The notes under the pieces are model-generated. The model saw only the letters and a program-made list of their open reading frames with translations. It was not told the DNA's origin and searched no databases. A program made the position numbers and the translations under genes. This document shows positions 37,917-47,804 of a DNA stretch of 64,000 nt, in pieces. Each line of letters starts with the position of its first letter. Position 1 is the stretch's first letter. This stretch comes from Pseudomonas yamanorum. Its GTDB lineage: Bacteria; Pseudomonadota; Gammaproteobacteria; Pseudomonadales; Pseudomonadaceae. The DNA lies in contig NZ_LT629793.1 of the NCBI RefSeq assembly GCF_900105735.1, forward strand, positions 1,116,001-1,180,000, in the 5' to 3' direction.

Positions 37917-38489
37917 ATGAACTCAATTTTGCTGGATTTCAAAAAGATTATATCGTTTGCCAGCTTCATTGTTGGCTTGTCCGCAACAGGACAAATATGG
38001 GCGCAGGAATGCAAGATTAGCTTAAGTGATCCAACCGTGGATTTTGGGCAAATCATACCACTAAATTCGAATGATGCTCTGAAGCCGGGTGCTCAGCAAG
38101 TGATAGGTAGGCGCGTAATCGGTCTCCACGCCAGTTGCCCGAGACCTACTAAGCTGTTGCTGACGTTGAACGGAGCCTCTTCAAATAATACATTTAAATT
38201 CTCTAGAAATGGGAAGGTGCACGTGCGCTTAAGCAGTGCCCTACTCGACGGCCGAGCGGTCGAACTCGCTCAGTACCAGCTAGGCACTGTAATCCATGGC
38301 ACATCCGACCACTCGATTGAAGTGCAGCCGGATGATGTGGTGATTCCCATCAGCGCGGGGCTTCCCGCTGTGGGTTCGGTACTATCTGTGCAAGTCGAAA
38401 TTGAGCCCTCAGTTCCCAGCGCTGATCTACGGACACACGATGCAACATATCTTGAAGCTAGCCTTTCTTTCCACATCAAGAGTTATTGA
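37917..38489 (+). CDS. DUF1120-like fimbrial minor subunit
   Basis: 190 residues: signal peptide (to about GQIWA), then ECKISLSDPTVDFGQIIPLN typical of DUF1120/spore-coat-U-like pilins, LHASCPRPTKLLLTLNG with the paired Cys, and a beta-rich C-terminus. 28 nt behind the usher with ribosome-binding site GTAGGAATT. Probably a minor or tip subunit. Confidence 0.82.
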   Translation: MNSILLDFKKIISFASFIVGLSATGQIWAQECKISLSDPTVDFGQIIPLNSNDALKPGAQQVIGRRVIGLHASCPRPTKLLLTLNGASSNNTFKFSRNGKVHVRLSSALLDGRAVELAQYQLGTVIHGTSDHSIEVQPDDVVIPISAGLPAVGSVLSVQVEIEPSVPSADLRTHDATYLEASLSFHIKSY

Positions 38490-38886
38490 TTATTGAGATG
38501 GATTTGCACCTGCAGAACCTGATACGAACTCCCCGCCAGGTTCATTCAATGAATTCCATCACTGAACGTTAGCTCAGCCCTTAGTGTGGATATGTAAATT
38601 GTAGTTCTCATAGGCGATCGCCGGGGCGCGCATCACCTGCAATCTTGAGAGAGGATTTCAAGCCGAACGCATCCCAAAAGTTCACGCTAAGACATCGTTG
38701 TTTTTCACGTAATTGGGCTGAAAGATACTTTGGAGAGCTACATCGAGCGACTGGAGTTGAACTTCGGCTTAAAACCAACACAATAGACCCTCTCATTGAG
38801 ATATCGCCCCCCCCCCCTGCCGGATCCCGGCAGGGCCAATCGAACCAGAATCCTTGTAGTGTGCTGATTACTGAAAAAGAAAAAAC
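38490..38886. other. Intergenic region with C11 tract and G/C hairpin
   Basis: About 400 nt with no supported gene. C11 at 38807-38817, then CCTGCCGG/CCGGCAGG (about 38816-38836), an 8-bp stem with a 3-nt loop that could terminate the fimbrial operon; no T run. Confidence 0.45.
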
Positions 38887-39114
38887 ATGACCAGCAAAAC
38901 TGAACTCAGCAATTGCGACTACGAAAACACGGGCGCTTTTCTTGGGAAACTGCTAGAAGCTTACAAAACAAGTAAAATTACAAAAGAATGCGCTGCTGAA
39001 AGCCTAGCAAATGTCATGACTTCACTTGAAAAAGGCAACTACGTTGAAGCATGGTCATGGTTTAAACAAAGGCGTAAGAATAAAGCTCCTATCCCAACTA
39101 TGAATCGCCCCTAG
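38887..39114 (+). CDS. Small protein of unknown function
   Basis: 75 residues, no recognised family. Mostly helical and charged (LGKLLEAYKTSKITKECAAE, SLANVMTSLEKGNYVEAWSW, FKQRRKNK); the pattern resembles small helical regulators but nothing more can be said. ATG preceded by AAAAAGAAAAAAC, no G-rich site. It lies between the fimbrial operon and an IS3 fragment. Confidence 0.45.
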   Translation: MTSKTELSNCDYENTGAFLGKLLEAYKTSKITKECAAESLANVMTSLEKGNYVEAWSWFKQRRKNKAPIPTMNRP

Positions 39115-39129
39115 TTTCGTAGACACCTG

Positions 39130-39275
39130 TTTGCCTTAAACTGAGGCCAATCAGGAGGTGCCATGAGCAACCCACGTTATCCCGAACAATTCAAAATCCA
39201 AGCGGTCAATCAAGTGACCGAAAAAAAGCTGCCTGTCGCTGATGTGGCGGCGCGTCTTGGCGTGTCGACAGCATA
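39130..39275 (+). pseudogene. IS3-family OrfA fragment (5' end only)
   Basis: ATG at 39163 after CAGGAGGTGCC: MSNPRYPEQFKIQAVNQVTE, KKLPVADVAARLGVSTA, the N-terminal HTH of an IS3 OrfA, ending in TAG after ~37 codons. Upstream TAGACACCTGTTTGCC resembles an IS3 end. The rest of the element is missing. Confidence 0.7.
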
Positions 39276-39426
39276 GCTGTTGCCGCTGACCGAAAACTGA
39301 CCCAGTGGGGCAATCCCGCATCAGCGCCAACAAACAAATCAAGACAGGTCTCATAGCCCTCCCCTCTGATGTAAGCAATACTGCTGCTGCCTCCCAAGGA
39401 CGGTGGCTTGTGTAAGCGTATGGCAA

Positions 39427-39458
39427 AAGGCCGTCCTTGTTTCTAAGGACGGCCTTTT
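39427..39458. terminator. Strong bidirectional intrinsic terminator
   Basis: AAGGCCGTCCTT, 6-nt loop, AAGGACGGCCTT: a perfect 12-bp stem flanked by A and T runs on both sides. No intact gene ends here now, so the gene it served is probably lost or is the fragment at 39489-39698 (minus strand). Confidence 0.85.
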
Positions 39459-39488
39459 CTCGAAAGTAAGTAAAAGGCAATAACTTTT

Positions 39489-39698
39489 CTAACAACCATT
39501 GCTGGGACCTCTGGTAGCACTAAATGCAACCAGCCGACCTGCAGCTGACACCTCAGATCCAAAAGTTATAAGCACGTGCCGACAGTCTGTACGCCAGGAT
39601 TTCGGACAAAGCTGTGGTTGAATATAGTCGCCTCCAGGCTCAGCCCGAAAGTAATGATAAAGTTTGAGGATATAAACATCAGATCGACCTATCCGCAA
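39489..39698 (-). other. Orphan C-terminal coding fragment, unrecognised
   Basis: The frame LKLYHYFRAEPGGDYIQPQL, CPKSWRTDCRHVLITFGSEV, then ...RGPSNGC ends just before the strong terminator at 39427-39458, as a real gene end would. Three or four Cys suggest a secreted domain. No family is recognised and the 5' part is missing. Confidence 0.25.
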
Positions 39699-40625
39699 CT
39701 GGTATTCCCAGCAGCCAAAACAAGTTTACACACAACCCCAAAACAAGCTGTACTAAGCAGAAGAAGTTATCGCTCAGAGGCAGGGTAGGGTCGGAATCTC
39801 TATAGACAGGGCAATGACTCATTCATCTCCGGCACTAAGCGAGCCCTTTCACTTTGCCTAACATATAGGCTATCAATCGCTAACTGATTTGAATTTTCTC
39901 GTTTGTTCAAGCTCGCGGCAAACAATGTTATTTCATTAGGCCTTCTGCGCTAACATCAAAAATTTCCCCAAACATAAGCTGCAGAGACACAGTCTCCGGC
40001 ACACATCAGCCACCTCCTTCAGTTGATTAGCGCCCTTCCCTGAAATGAGCTAGCCCCATTAAAACTCTTCATTTGAACAATGATTACGTGCGGTCGAGCC
40101 CGTAGAAGTTTTGGATGAAATATTCAAAGACTAAGACTGACTTTCCACACTCTCCGCAGGTGCCTGTAATCCCGATGCTTTCAGCGCTCAGTGCAGCAGT
40201 TCGTGTCTCTCATTTTGACGGAGCGGCCAAGCGTGATCGTTTAGATATGGCAACCATGTATGAGTAATCACACGGCAAACGCTGACAGCCGCATTCAACC
40301 TGTTATCGCGTAGATCTGCCATTGCCAACGCGGTTTACTCTCAGCAATCTTTACTTTCAGAAATTTCGCTCAAAGGCATGTCTCACCGGCGTACCGGGCG
40401 CCTGAAGTTCCGACTAGCGTAAATAGCAACTCATCTGATCTGAAATGGTCAGCGGATAGCACCGAATATCGCCTGCATCTTAAAACAAACCTTGGGATCT
40501 AGCTGTCAGGCTTAGCTTGGTGCATTTACCGGACGTACGTACATAAGAGCTGGCGGACGCAAGAGGCATGACAGGGACGCTGCGCTTTGACCAAGTCTGC
40601 GTTTTAACGGCTAGCTAAGGGATAT
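39699..40625. other. Decayed region without a recognisable gene
   Basis: About 930 nt; short frames only, no domain, RNA gene or repeat recognised. Confidence 0.35.
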
Positions 40626-41036
40626 CCGAACCGCAGGTACTTAGATGATCAATGACCCCTCCCGATCAGGGTGTTTGTTACTTTTGGTGCGCAACGTGCC
40701 GATAGACTCGTAGGACGGCAGCACAATGGCTTGCGACCTCATACCCAATACTGCACCTAGCTCTCCTGATGATTGGAAAGCTCACGCTATAGCGCCGACT
40801 AAATTGTTGCTGCTGCAAAGTCAATCAGCCACTAATTTAAATCGCTCATACATCGGGACACTTGAACCATTGAAAATGGTTAGCTCATACGCCAGACCAA
40901 CGGGACGGGCAAGCAACAAATTCTCACTAACGTACCGTCCACACACGATGGACATCGCTCGTCGTACTGACAAGGCAGAGTTCAACTCAAGCATGCAATC
41001 GAGTGTACGTGCTGACTGAATCCACCTTGGATCAAT
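40626..41036. repeat. Diverged ~420-bp repeat, copy 2
   Basis: Same orientation as 25308-25745. It begins CGAACCGCAGGTACT and ends with GACTGAATCCACC, directly followed by IS3 copy B. An open frame here (40726-41019) ends at the TGA shared by both copies (MDIARRTDKAEFNSS). Confidence 0.7.
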
Positions 41037-41082
41037 ATGGGGCGGTAATCCCCCAATTCCTAAACCTCACCGGAAGTAGACC

Positions 41083-41910
41083 TCAGACCACCAGGGCCAA
41101 CTTCTGTTTTGGGGTAATGCCGCCGAGGGCCATATTCGGGCGCTCGTGATTGTATGTCCAGATCCAGTTCGTACCATAGTCCTAAACTTCGGCTATCGAC
41201 TCAAACAAGTAATGTCCCAGCCAGTCATAGCGCACAGTCCGGTTATAACGTTCAACGTAAGCATTCTGCTGTGGATTACCCGGTTGAATAAAGTCCAGAC
41301 GGATGCCTCGTTTCTTCGCCCACTCAGCGAGCTTGGCACTGATGAATTCTGGGCCGTTATCGCTGCGGATCGCCTGCGGTTTACCACGCCATTCAATGAC
41401 CTGATCCAGAGTACGCACCACGCGCTCAGCTGGTAGCGATAAATAAATCTCCATGCCCAGGGCTTCGCGGTTGAAGTCGTCAATCAGATTAAAAACCCGA
41501 AAGCTGCGTCCATCAGCTAACTGATCGTGCATGAAATCCATCGACCAACACTGGTTGGCTGCCGGCGGAACGGCCAGCGGTTCAGGCTTCTCGCGCACGA
41601 TGCGCTTACGCGGCTTAATCCGCAGATTCAGTTCCAGCTCGCGGTAGATCCGATACACCCGTTTATGGTTCCAGCCATAGCCCTTCACGTTGCGCAGGTA
41701 CAGAAAACACAAGCCAGACCCCCAATTGCGCTGGTTATGCGTGAGTCGGATCAGGTGATCGGCGATCTCGGCGTTTTCAGGCGATAGGCGCGATTGATAG
41801 CGATAGCACGTGATGCTGACCCCGAAGGCCAGGCACGCGAGCTTGATACTGCATCGCGACCTGAACGAACCGCTTCCTGCGCCATCTCTCGTCGCCGCGA
41901 TGGCTTCACC
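41083..41910 (-). pseudogene. IS3-family OrfB, copy B, with the same internal TAG
   Basis: Catalytic core as in copy A ([34 protein letters not shown]); TAG at the same codon after FESIAEV; then the shared C-terminal segment to TGA at 41083. Confidence 0.8.
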
Positions 41911-42170
41911 ACTTTTTTGCCATGGCCTCTGGATGATTTCGGCTTTGAGCCGCTCCTCGGCGTACATTTTTTGAGACGCCGGTTCTCATCCTCCAACTCG
42001 CGTAACCAAGCCATCAGCGATGCGTCCATGCCGCCGAACTTGGTGCGCCACTTATAGAAGGTGGCCGAGCTGATACCGTGCTCGCGACATAGCTCTGGCA
42101 CCGGGCTTCCAGCCTCGGCTTGCTTGAGAATGGCCATGATTTGGCTGTCTGAAAAACGTGATCTCTTCAC
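41904..42170 (-). pseudogene. IS3-family OrfA, copy B, frame altered in the A run
   Basis: HTH part identical to copy A (RFSDSQIMAILKQAEAG, ISSATFYKWRTKF). At the A run after RRLKK one A is missing, so the frame passes directly toward orfB without ending as in copy A. In IS3 elements this is the place of programmed -1 frameshifting. Confidence 0.78.
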
Positions 42171-42239
42171 GCAAAATTTCCTTGATCCGATTAGGAGAAA
42201 ATTCTACTTCTGATGAGTATTTTTTCAGGGGGGATTACC

Positions 42240-42800
42240 ACATTTCCAACACACATTAAGCGTATTTGATAGCCTCCGCCAGATCAGCCGGCAGTCTAAC
42301 ATCCGCACCTAGGCTCGCTCAAACGAGCAGCGCGCCGGCCCGCCACTGAGCTTCACGTAATTGTATTTTGCCAGTAAGACCGCGAGCACGGCGTCGCTTC
42401 GGAAAACAATGCGCCAACTAGCCCGAGTACACGCTGCTTAAAAAGTCTTCGCAGTTGCTGTGGCGCGTGCGACTGGCGGCTCGCCTTTCAGTGCGCAGAC
42501 GCGCCAGCCTTAGAAACACAGTGAACTACCGAAGCTAACGAATATGACACCCGTACATTTTACTTTTTTTTGGGCGACCTGCCTGACAGATTAGAAAAAG
42601 AGCGAACGCCCAAGTTGTTTACTTATCAGATTCTCGCAGAGGAAGTGGGCATACGTAACGATGGTCGTCCGGCATTGGGCAATGGTGGGCCGATGATGGC
42701 TTCGAGACATACCACTTCAGCGTCAGCATCACCTCCGAACCCTAAGCGCAGGGGTCTCTCATTTATTCAGCGGATTCTGCCGGCGCAATCGCATCCGATC
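42240..42800. other. Region before the hrp box, no gene supported
   Basis: About 560 nt of decayed sequence. An open frame runs from 42570 into the harpin-like gene, but its first 105 codons precede the promoter and are not expected to be translated. Confidence 0.45.
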
Positions 42801-42801
42801 G

Positions 42802-42829
42802 GGAACCACTTTCTAAAATATTCCACTCA
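42802..42829 (+). promoter_or_regulatory. hrp box (HrpL promoter) of the harpin/translocator-like gene
   Basis: GGAACC, 15-nt spacer, CCACTCA: an exact match to the HrpL promoter consensus (GGAACC-N15/16-CCACNNA). The start codon of the next gene is 56 nt downstream. Confidence 0.92.
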
Positions 42830-42884
42830 CTATTGGAGCGATGCCCCCCTTTTGGTTGTCGCCATTCTTTCGTCGGAGAATACC

Positions 42885-43784
42885 ATGTCTTTTCAAATAC
42901 CAGTGCTGAACCCGCTTTATCACCAAACAAATGGAACTACGCTAGACGCACCCAGCAACCAAGGGGCACTAAGGAGCCAGTATAATAACTTGACAAGCCT
43001 ATTGTCGGTCACGACTCGCGACCATGTGGCGCACGGAAGCAGCCAAATACAGGGATTCAAGCAGTATTCAGATAAATCACTCTTAATGGAGCTGCGGAAC
43101 AATTTTGATGTATTTAGAGACGGCAGTTGGACGGGTTATATGACCCAGGGCAAGCTACGTGAGTTCGCGAACAGATCTGTCACCGGACAGTTTTCTGAGG
43201 ATCGTCTCACAGGGTTGGCGCAAGAAATTTTGAGCCGCCCGGGCTTAAACGACGCGCTTGATAATGACTTCCACGGAAGTAAGGTGCATGACGGCTGGAT
43301 ACATTCTTCAAATCTAGATATCGCAATTCATAACGCGAATGACACGCCCCCTTCACCCCGCCCCCCTCTCGAACTGCATGCGTCTCCTCATGGTGAAAAC
43401 ATGCAGGGGATGTCTAGAGGCGCCATGGATCTCATGCAGGTTTTGCAGGCTATTCAGGGCACGCAGCAGGGCATGCATGGCATCGAGCAGGGCCTTCACG
43501 CCCTGATAAGTATGCTAGGCATGCATGGGATGCAGCCTCTGCAGAACCTTCAAGCGATGCCCCCTTCATCACTTCAGCGCGCAGTCAGTGAGATGTCAGA
43601 TCGAACGCTGACCAATGCGTTTATCAACAATTTTGACGATTTCAATGATGGTTACTGGACTAACCATATGTCACAGTCAAATCTTCGCAGTATTGCAAAT
43701 CAACCAGAGACCGGGCAGTTTGCTAAAGATATGGGTATCTATATGGCTCGAGAGCTTATGAGTCGACCGGTTTTAAATCGCTAG
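42885..43784 (+). CDS. HrpL-regulated secreted protein, harpin/translocator-like
   Basis: 300 residues from the ATG after CGGAGAATACC (good Shine-Dalgarno, fixed by the upstream hrp box). Two related ~60-residue modules: residues ~65-125 (LRNNFDVFRDGSWTGYMT...LREFAN, VTGQF, LAQEILSRPGLNDALD) and ~245-300 (INNFDDFNDGYWTNHMS...LRSIAN, ETGQF, MARELMSRPVLNR). Modules with D-x-F-x-D-G and a RP-LN-LD end occur in HrpK/NopX-type translocators. The middle is rich in Met, Gln and Gly (MHGIEQGLHALISMLGMHGM), as in harpins; there is no Cys and no signal peptide. The TAG cuts the second module right after LNR; beyond it VDHNNVDYL follows in frame, so a few residues may have been lost. Secretion by the neighbouring T3SS is strongly suggested by the promoter. 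Confidence 0.8.
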   Translation: MSFQIPVLNPLYHQTNGTTLDAPSNQGALRSQYNNLTSLLSVTTRDHVAHGSSQIQGFKQYSDKSLLMELRNNFDVFRDGSWTGYMTQGKLREFANRSVTGQFSEDRLTGLAQEILSRPGLNDALDNDFHGSKVHDGWIHSSNLDIAIHNANDTPPSPRPPLELHASPHGENMQGMSRGAMDLMQVLQAIQGTQQGMHGIEQGLHALISMLGMHGMQPLQNLQAMPPSSLQRAVSEMSDRTLTNAFINNFDDFNDGYWTNHMSQSNLRSIANQPETGQFAKDMGIYMARELMSRPVLNR

Positions 43785-44063
43785 GTTGACCACAACAATG
43801 TTGACTACCTCTAAGTACGACCTCGCCGCAACCTTGCATAACTTCAGCACTATGTCGGGCCGGAGAAATGAACAGGACGGATGAGGTGATGACTATCATC
43901 GACACGGGATTTACCGAACAGATCTAGTTATTTCGCTCTCATGACGCTTTTCCCTATACTCAGCGTCCCGGTGCTATATCTGATCGGCTGAATGCCCGAA
44001 AGCCCAAGAGATTGAATCACTCTAGACCATTCAAACTACCCCCTATAACAGTGCTGATCATGC

Positions 44064-44086
44064 GCCCGCCCTAGTGCGGGCTTTTT
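44064..44086 (+). terminator. Intrinsic terminator
   Basis: GCCCGC, 6-nt loop, GCGGGC, then TTTTT, about 280 nt after the harpin-like gene; probably ends its transcript. Confidence 0.75.
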
Positions 44087-45266
44087 ATTTACTCAACATC
44101 GATGCAATGTAGTGACCGAAGTCTCACTATAAACTCACTAACAAGACAGATTCATTTCAGCTGCGATTGATGAGTGCGGATCATACGTCAGCTCATCTAT
44201 CTTACGATCAATTTGGATTGCTCAACGAGCTGAAGAATCTCAAACAACCTTTGATCGTACTGGAAAATTATGCTGCTGCGATAGGCGCAGTAATGACAAG
44301 AAACCAAGTCGTTAGCATAGAGCAATGCCCGGCGGCGATATCGTCTGCGGCAAAATCGAAACTTTTCCTCAGAAGCCACTCAGCCCAAAAGACACTTTTT
44401 TTCGGAAGATGAAAAAAAACCCTCGCATGAGCTTGCCAATTTACGCCTGGAAAGAATTATCAAAATACAGTACAAGGCGGGCTGCTTTTGACAAATGCAC
44501 GGCCAAGCAAATGTTTGCTATTGGCAAACAACCCCGCATCCTGACCTGCATTCTACCTCACTCGAAAGCATAGAAATGCCGAATACCTGATTAGTCGGAT
44601 CATAGGCTGACTTACCTGTTTCCGCTGCCAATGCCTTGCTTTGAATCACATGACTCAACTTGCTTAGATCTAGTGTGGTTGATTCGCCAGTTCCTGCCAA
44701 TATCAAAACTTTACCGACTATACTCCGCCAACTTTAACTGGCGCACCTCACTCGGATATTCAGCACCATCGACACAAAAAAGCAGAGACCCCGCAGAGCG
44801 ATACCGTATAGGGGCGGACAGTGGAGATGCCTCCTACCAATAGCTCCTACCTAATGAATTCCAAGAAGTGCTATACCTCGCAATGGTGTAACAGTGCGCG
44901 GATTACCGGTCAGTATTTGTTTTCGTGACGCTTGTCGCGCGGGGGCACACCGAGGCTCGCTTGAACTATGCCAGTGGTTAGCAGCAGTGACGCGCAGCCT
45001 TTCTACATTGTGCAGATGAACGCTTTTTTGCCAACGACGGCCTATTCCGACTTCTGGACGTGGTCAACACAACACCACGCGGTTATTTCAGACTGTGGCG
45101 CTGCTCTTGAAGGCGCCGCAGACTGAGGCTTTACCAGTTTTTGAGGCAATTCTGATTTTCATGACGGTCTTAATTAATACACTTAACCCACCCCCAACCC
45201 CGTGCCCAGCCACTTGTGTGTGAATGCCCCCCCCCACACACACCAAGCTGTTGCTGAGACCAGCCG
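44087..45266. other. Long region without a supported gene
   Basis: About 1.2 kb between the harpin-like gene and the acetyltransferase. Several frames of 60-82 codons exist, but none shows a domain, conserved motif or good start. A C9 tract lies at 45227-45235, about 31 nt before the next start codon. Confidence 0.4.
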
Positions 45267-46082
45267 ATGCCTACTATCGAAGAAGAGCGCTTCCACTTAA
45301 CTGAAGAACATTTTTTTGCAGTCACCACGTCCGTGCACTTGCGCATCAATAGCTGCGTGAATGCATATCAGACTGATAGCGGCCCGAGCCCATGGAACCT
45401 GCTATTTATCCGCGTGGGGAGCGCGCCGTTAGGCGAGGCCCTTGTAGCGTCCGACAGATTAATACGGCGAAGCGTGATACCAGTTGCCGTAGTAGTGCGG
45501 CAGGAAAAGATTGAGCCCTTAGCCCACAGCTTAAACGCGTGGGGGTGTGTTGCGACCGAGACGACCACAGCCATGGTTCTGGATATGAGAAGGCTTCTCA
45601 TATATCCTCGGTTGTCTGACCAAGGGGTAATCCGATTAACTGACAATCTCGACGATTGGGCGACTCCCATCGTAAGCGCATTTGGAATTAGCTCCGAAGC
45701 TGCAGTGCACTACCAAACCCAACACAAGCGTGCACTTGACAAGGGTGAGTGTTTGTACCACTTCATCATGTCACTCGACGGAAACTCTGTCTGTTCGTTG
45801 ACCCTTACGCTGCACAACGGGCTGGCACGCCTTAATGATGTCGGTACCGACCCCGCCCATCGGGGCAAAGGTTATTCGACGCGGTTGATATGCGCCGCAT
45901 TAGTCCATGCCACAGATTTGGGGGCACGCTGGTGTTTCCTCGAATCCTCGGAGCAAGCCCGTTCGCTTTATCATCGGCTTGGCTTCAAAGTTTTATTCCA
46001 TTACCAGTCCTTCATACGCGCCAGTTGCTATCTCCCCGCGTCGGGAAGGATCTCCTCAGGCGAAGAAAATCCCATCAAATAA
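45267..46082 (+). CDS. GNAT-family acetyltransferase
   Basis: 271 residues. The C-terminal ~120 residues carry the GNAT fold: motif A VGTDPAHRGKGYSTRLICAA (acetyl-CoA pyrophosphate loop R-G-K-G-Y/S), then GARWCFLESSEQARSLYHRL and GFK with the conserved Tyr and the Gly-Phe of motif B. The N-terminal ~150 residues form a divergent domain probably also GNAT-like. No signal peptide and no hrp box before it, so nothing marks it as a T3SS effector. Substrate unknown. The start (ATG after GAGACCAGCCG) has a weak ribosome-binding site. Confidence 0.82.
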   Translation: MPTIEEERFHLTEEHFFAVTTSVHLRINSCVNAYQTDSGPSPWNLLFIRVGSAPLGEALVASDRLIRRSVIPVAVVVRQEKIEPLAHSLNAWGCVATETTTAMVLDMRRLLIYPRLSDQGVIRLTDNLDDWATPIVSAFGISSEAAVHYQTQHKRALDKGECLYHFIMSLDGNSVCSLTLTLHNGLARLNDVGTDPAHRGKGYSTRLICAALVHATDLGARWCFLESSEQARSLYHRLGFKVLFHYQSFIRASCYLPASGRISSGEENPIK

Positions 46083-46389
46083 TGTTGACCGGCAGCTGAT
46101 AAAATCTAAGCAATAGAGAGGCAACACTTAACGTGACTGGCCACAGCACGCTGTCTCACCCTCTGATCCGACATGAAGTTTAACGCCGCCCAGGTTGATC
46201 GAGACCAGTAGGCCGCCACAATGCAACGCCTACGCGGTTCAGACTACCGCTGACGACGGACAATGAACTACTGCACGAAGGCCTTCTGAGTACGTAGTGC
46301 CGTCTACCGGAGCATGCAGGGACATTGCCATTTCATTGATTCCAATAAGCCACACAGCAGCATCTAGTGAGGTTTGAGTGCAAGATCTC

Positions 46390-46690
46390 GGCACTCGTAA
46401 ATCGTTTTCGACTCAAGTCACATCGCGACGCGGACGCGTTGCCCACAATGCAGAACGCCACTCCGACGGAGAGTCGACGCCGACATGCGCTTTGCACCCG
46501 TTTCCGTCTGACATCTGTCCGGGTTTACCATCCGCTTCCTTGGTCGCGTTGGGCGCACGGATCAATGCGTAATCGACGAAGGTGCGCTGGCGTAACAGCC
46601 TGGCTCACCGTTGATCGGATCTGGAATCCCGACGGTCAACTTATGCTTTTCCAGAAAACCACGCACGAAAAGGATGTCGCATTTATCAGT
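46390..46690 (-). pseudogene. IS5-family transposase relic
   Basis: On the minus strand FVRGFLEKHKLTVGIPDPIN, then in another frame LLRQRTFVDYALIRAPNATK and GNGCKAHVGVDS: the order of motifs in IS5 transposases (FR-FLEKH, GT-VDATIIAAPSSTK, G-KAHIGVD). Frames are broken. Confidence 0.6.
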
Positions 46691-47804
46691 AATTTAAATA
46701 CCACCCTATAAACTTCGCAGAATCGTGGTTTCGCTCCTCTTCTTGCACTGCCGGATCGCGGCAACCGAAGCAGTTATGCATTGCATTAATTCGACGCATG
46801 GCCATCAAAAGGTATGCTCGACGACTGCCCCCCCTCAATTACTGGAGGGTGCGTGTGAGCGGCTAAATCTTTCAAGAGCATTACTCGATCCATCTTGATC
46901 AGAAACTGTCCCTTGCGGGGGCTCCTGCTTGATCGCGAATCTGCACCAGTGAAGGTTAACTGCTTCATCATCAAAAAATTCGGAATTGGTGTCCCGTGAT
47001 TTTGCCAAATTCGAAAAAATTATTAGAACCACCTTAGAAAACTATGAAAATCATTCGTAATGTCGGCCAAAAGAGCAGGCGTAGGACGCGGCTAGGTCAT
47101 GCCACAGCATCAGCTTAGGAGATTTACCTTCGCGATCAATGTCTCCTATTATCGCAATAACTCGGACTCGACGCATGCTTACATCGTGACGCCCACCCTT
47201 TCTCCACCTCTCGACCTATCAGAAAAATAGTGTTTTTGCCCTGCTCTTTGCAAACTAGGGCAGTGGATGTTCATTACTGTAATCAAAGGTGGGCGTGACA
47301 GATTTACAGCGCGTTAGAAATGAGTCTAAGCATCAAACAGCGTAAATATCTCATACGCGAGAGACCCGAACTGCTGCTAATCCAGGCATCAGGAACCATT
47401 GTTTGTCGATGGATATAATGGACGACTGATTGACCGACAAGCGCAGTTCTTGAAGGTTCAACTGATCGACAACTTCAACCGTCAAACCGTGAGGCCGCGA
47501 AATATTAAATTGTGACTGAGCATTTGGTGCGCGGGCTATGATCACTGGCGGCCGGCGAACTCAAAAGCCTTTATAAGGCCCCTGTAGTTGCCTGGAAAGC
47601 GCTACGAAAGTTACCCTTGTATCTGAATCCAATAGGTTGGATCAGTTTCTTTCAGAGGCAAACACGGGTTACAGCCCAATTCTTGGAACTGTAACCCTGA
47701 ACCTCTAGCACTTTATTTGCCTGAGACAACAACCGAAATACACCAAGTCGTCGGCCATTTTTCGTCATCAGTGGACGCAAGATGTGGCAATATTTGTGGA
47801 AAAT
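46691..47804. other. Long region without a supported gene
   Basis: About 1.1 kb downstream of hrpL. The frames seen (60-65 codons, e.g. 47351-47545 minus) have no recognisable domain. hrpK-type genes that can accompany hrpL are not present. Confidence 0.4.

Larger units (their letters stand above)
41044..42239 (-). mobile_element. IS3-family element, copy B (inverted)
   Basis: Nearly identical to copy A (18227-19422), same length, opposite orientation, ends GGTAATCCCCC and GGGGGGATTACC. Together the copies bracket 21.6 kb. Copy B differs by indels in homopolymers (A6 instead of A7 near the orfA/orfB overlap) and by a few substitutions. Confidence 0.87.

Noticed and set aside
40726..41019. 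97-codon frame in repeat copy 2 as a gene
   Set aside because: The 5' part is not open in copy 1; only the last ~45 codons agree, so the current start is probably accidental.
44167..44843. Several 60-82-codon frames
   Set aside because: No domain, no good ribosome-binding site, overlapping on both strands; treated as noncoding.
45267..46082. Acetyltransferase as a T3SS effector
   Set aside because: No hrp box upstream, ordinary GNAT motif, no effector-like N-terminus.
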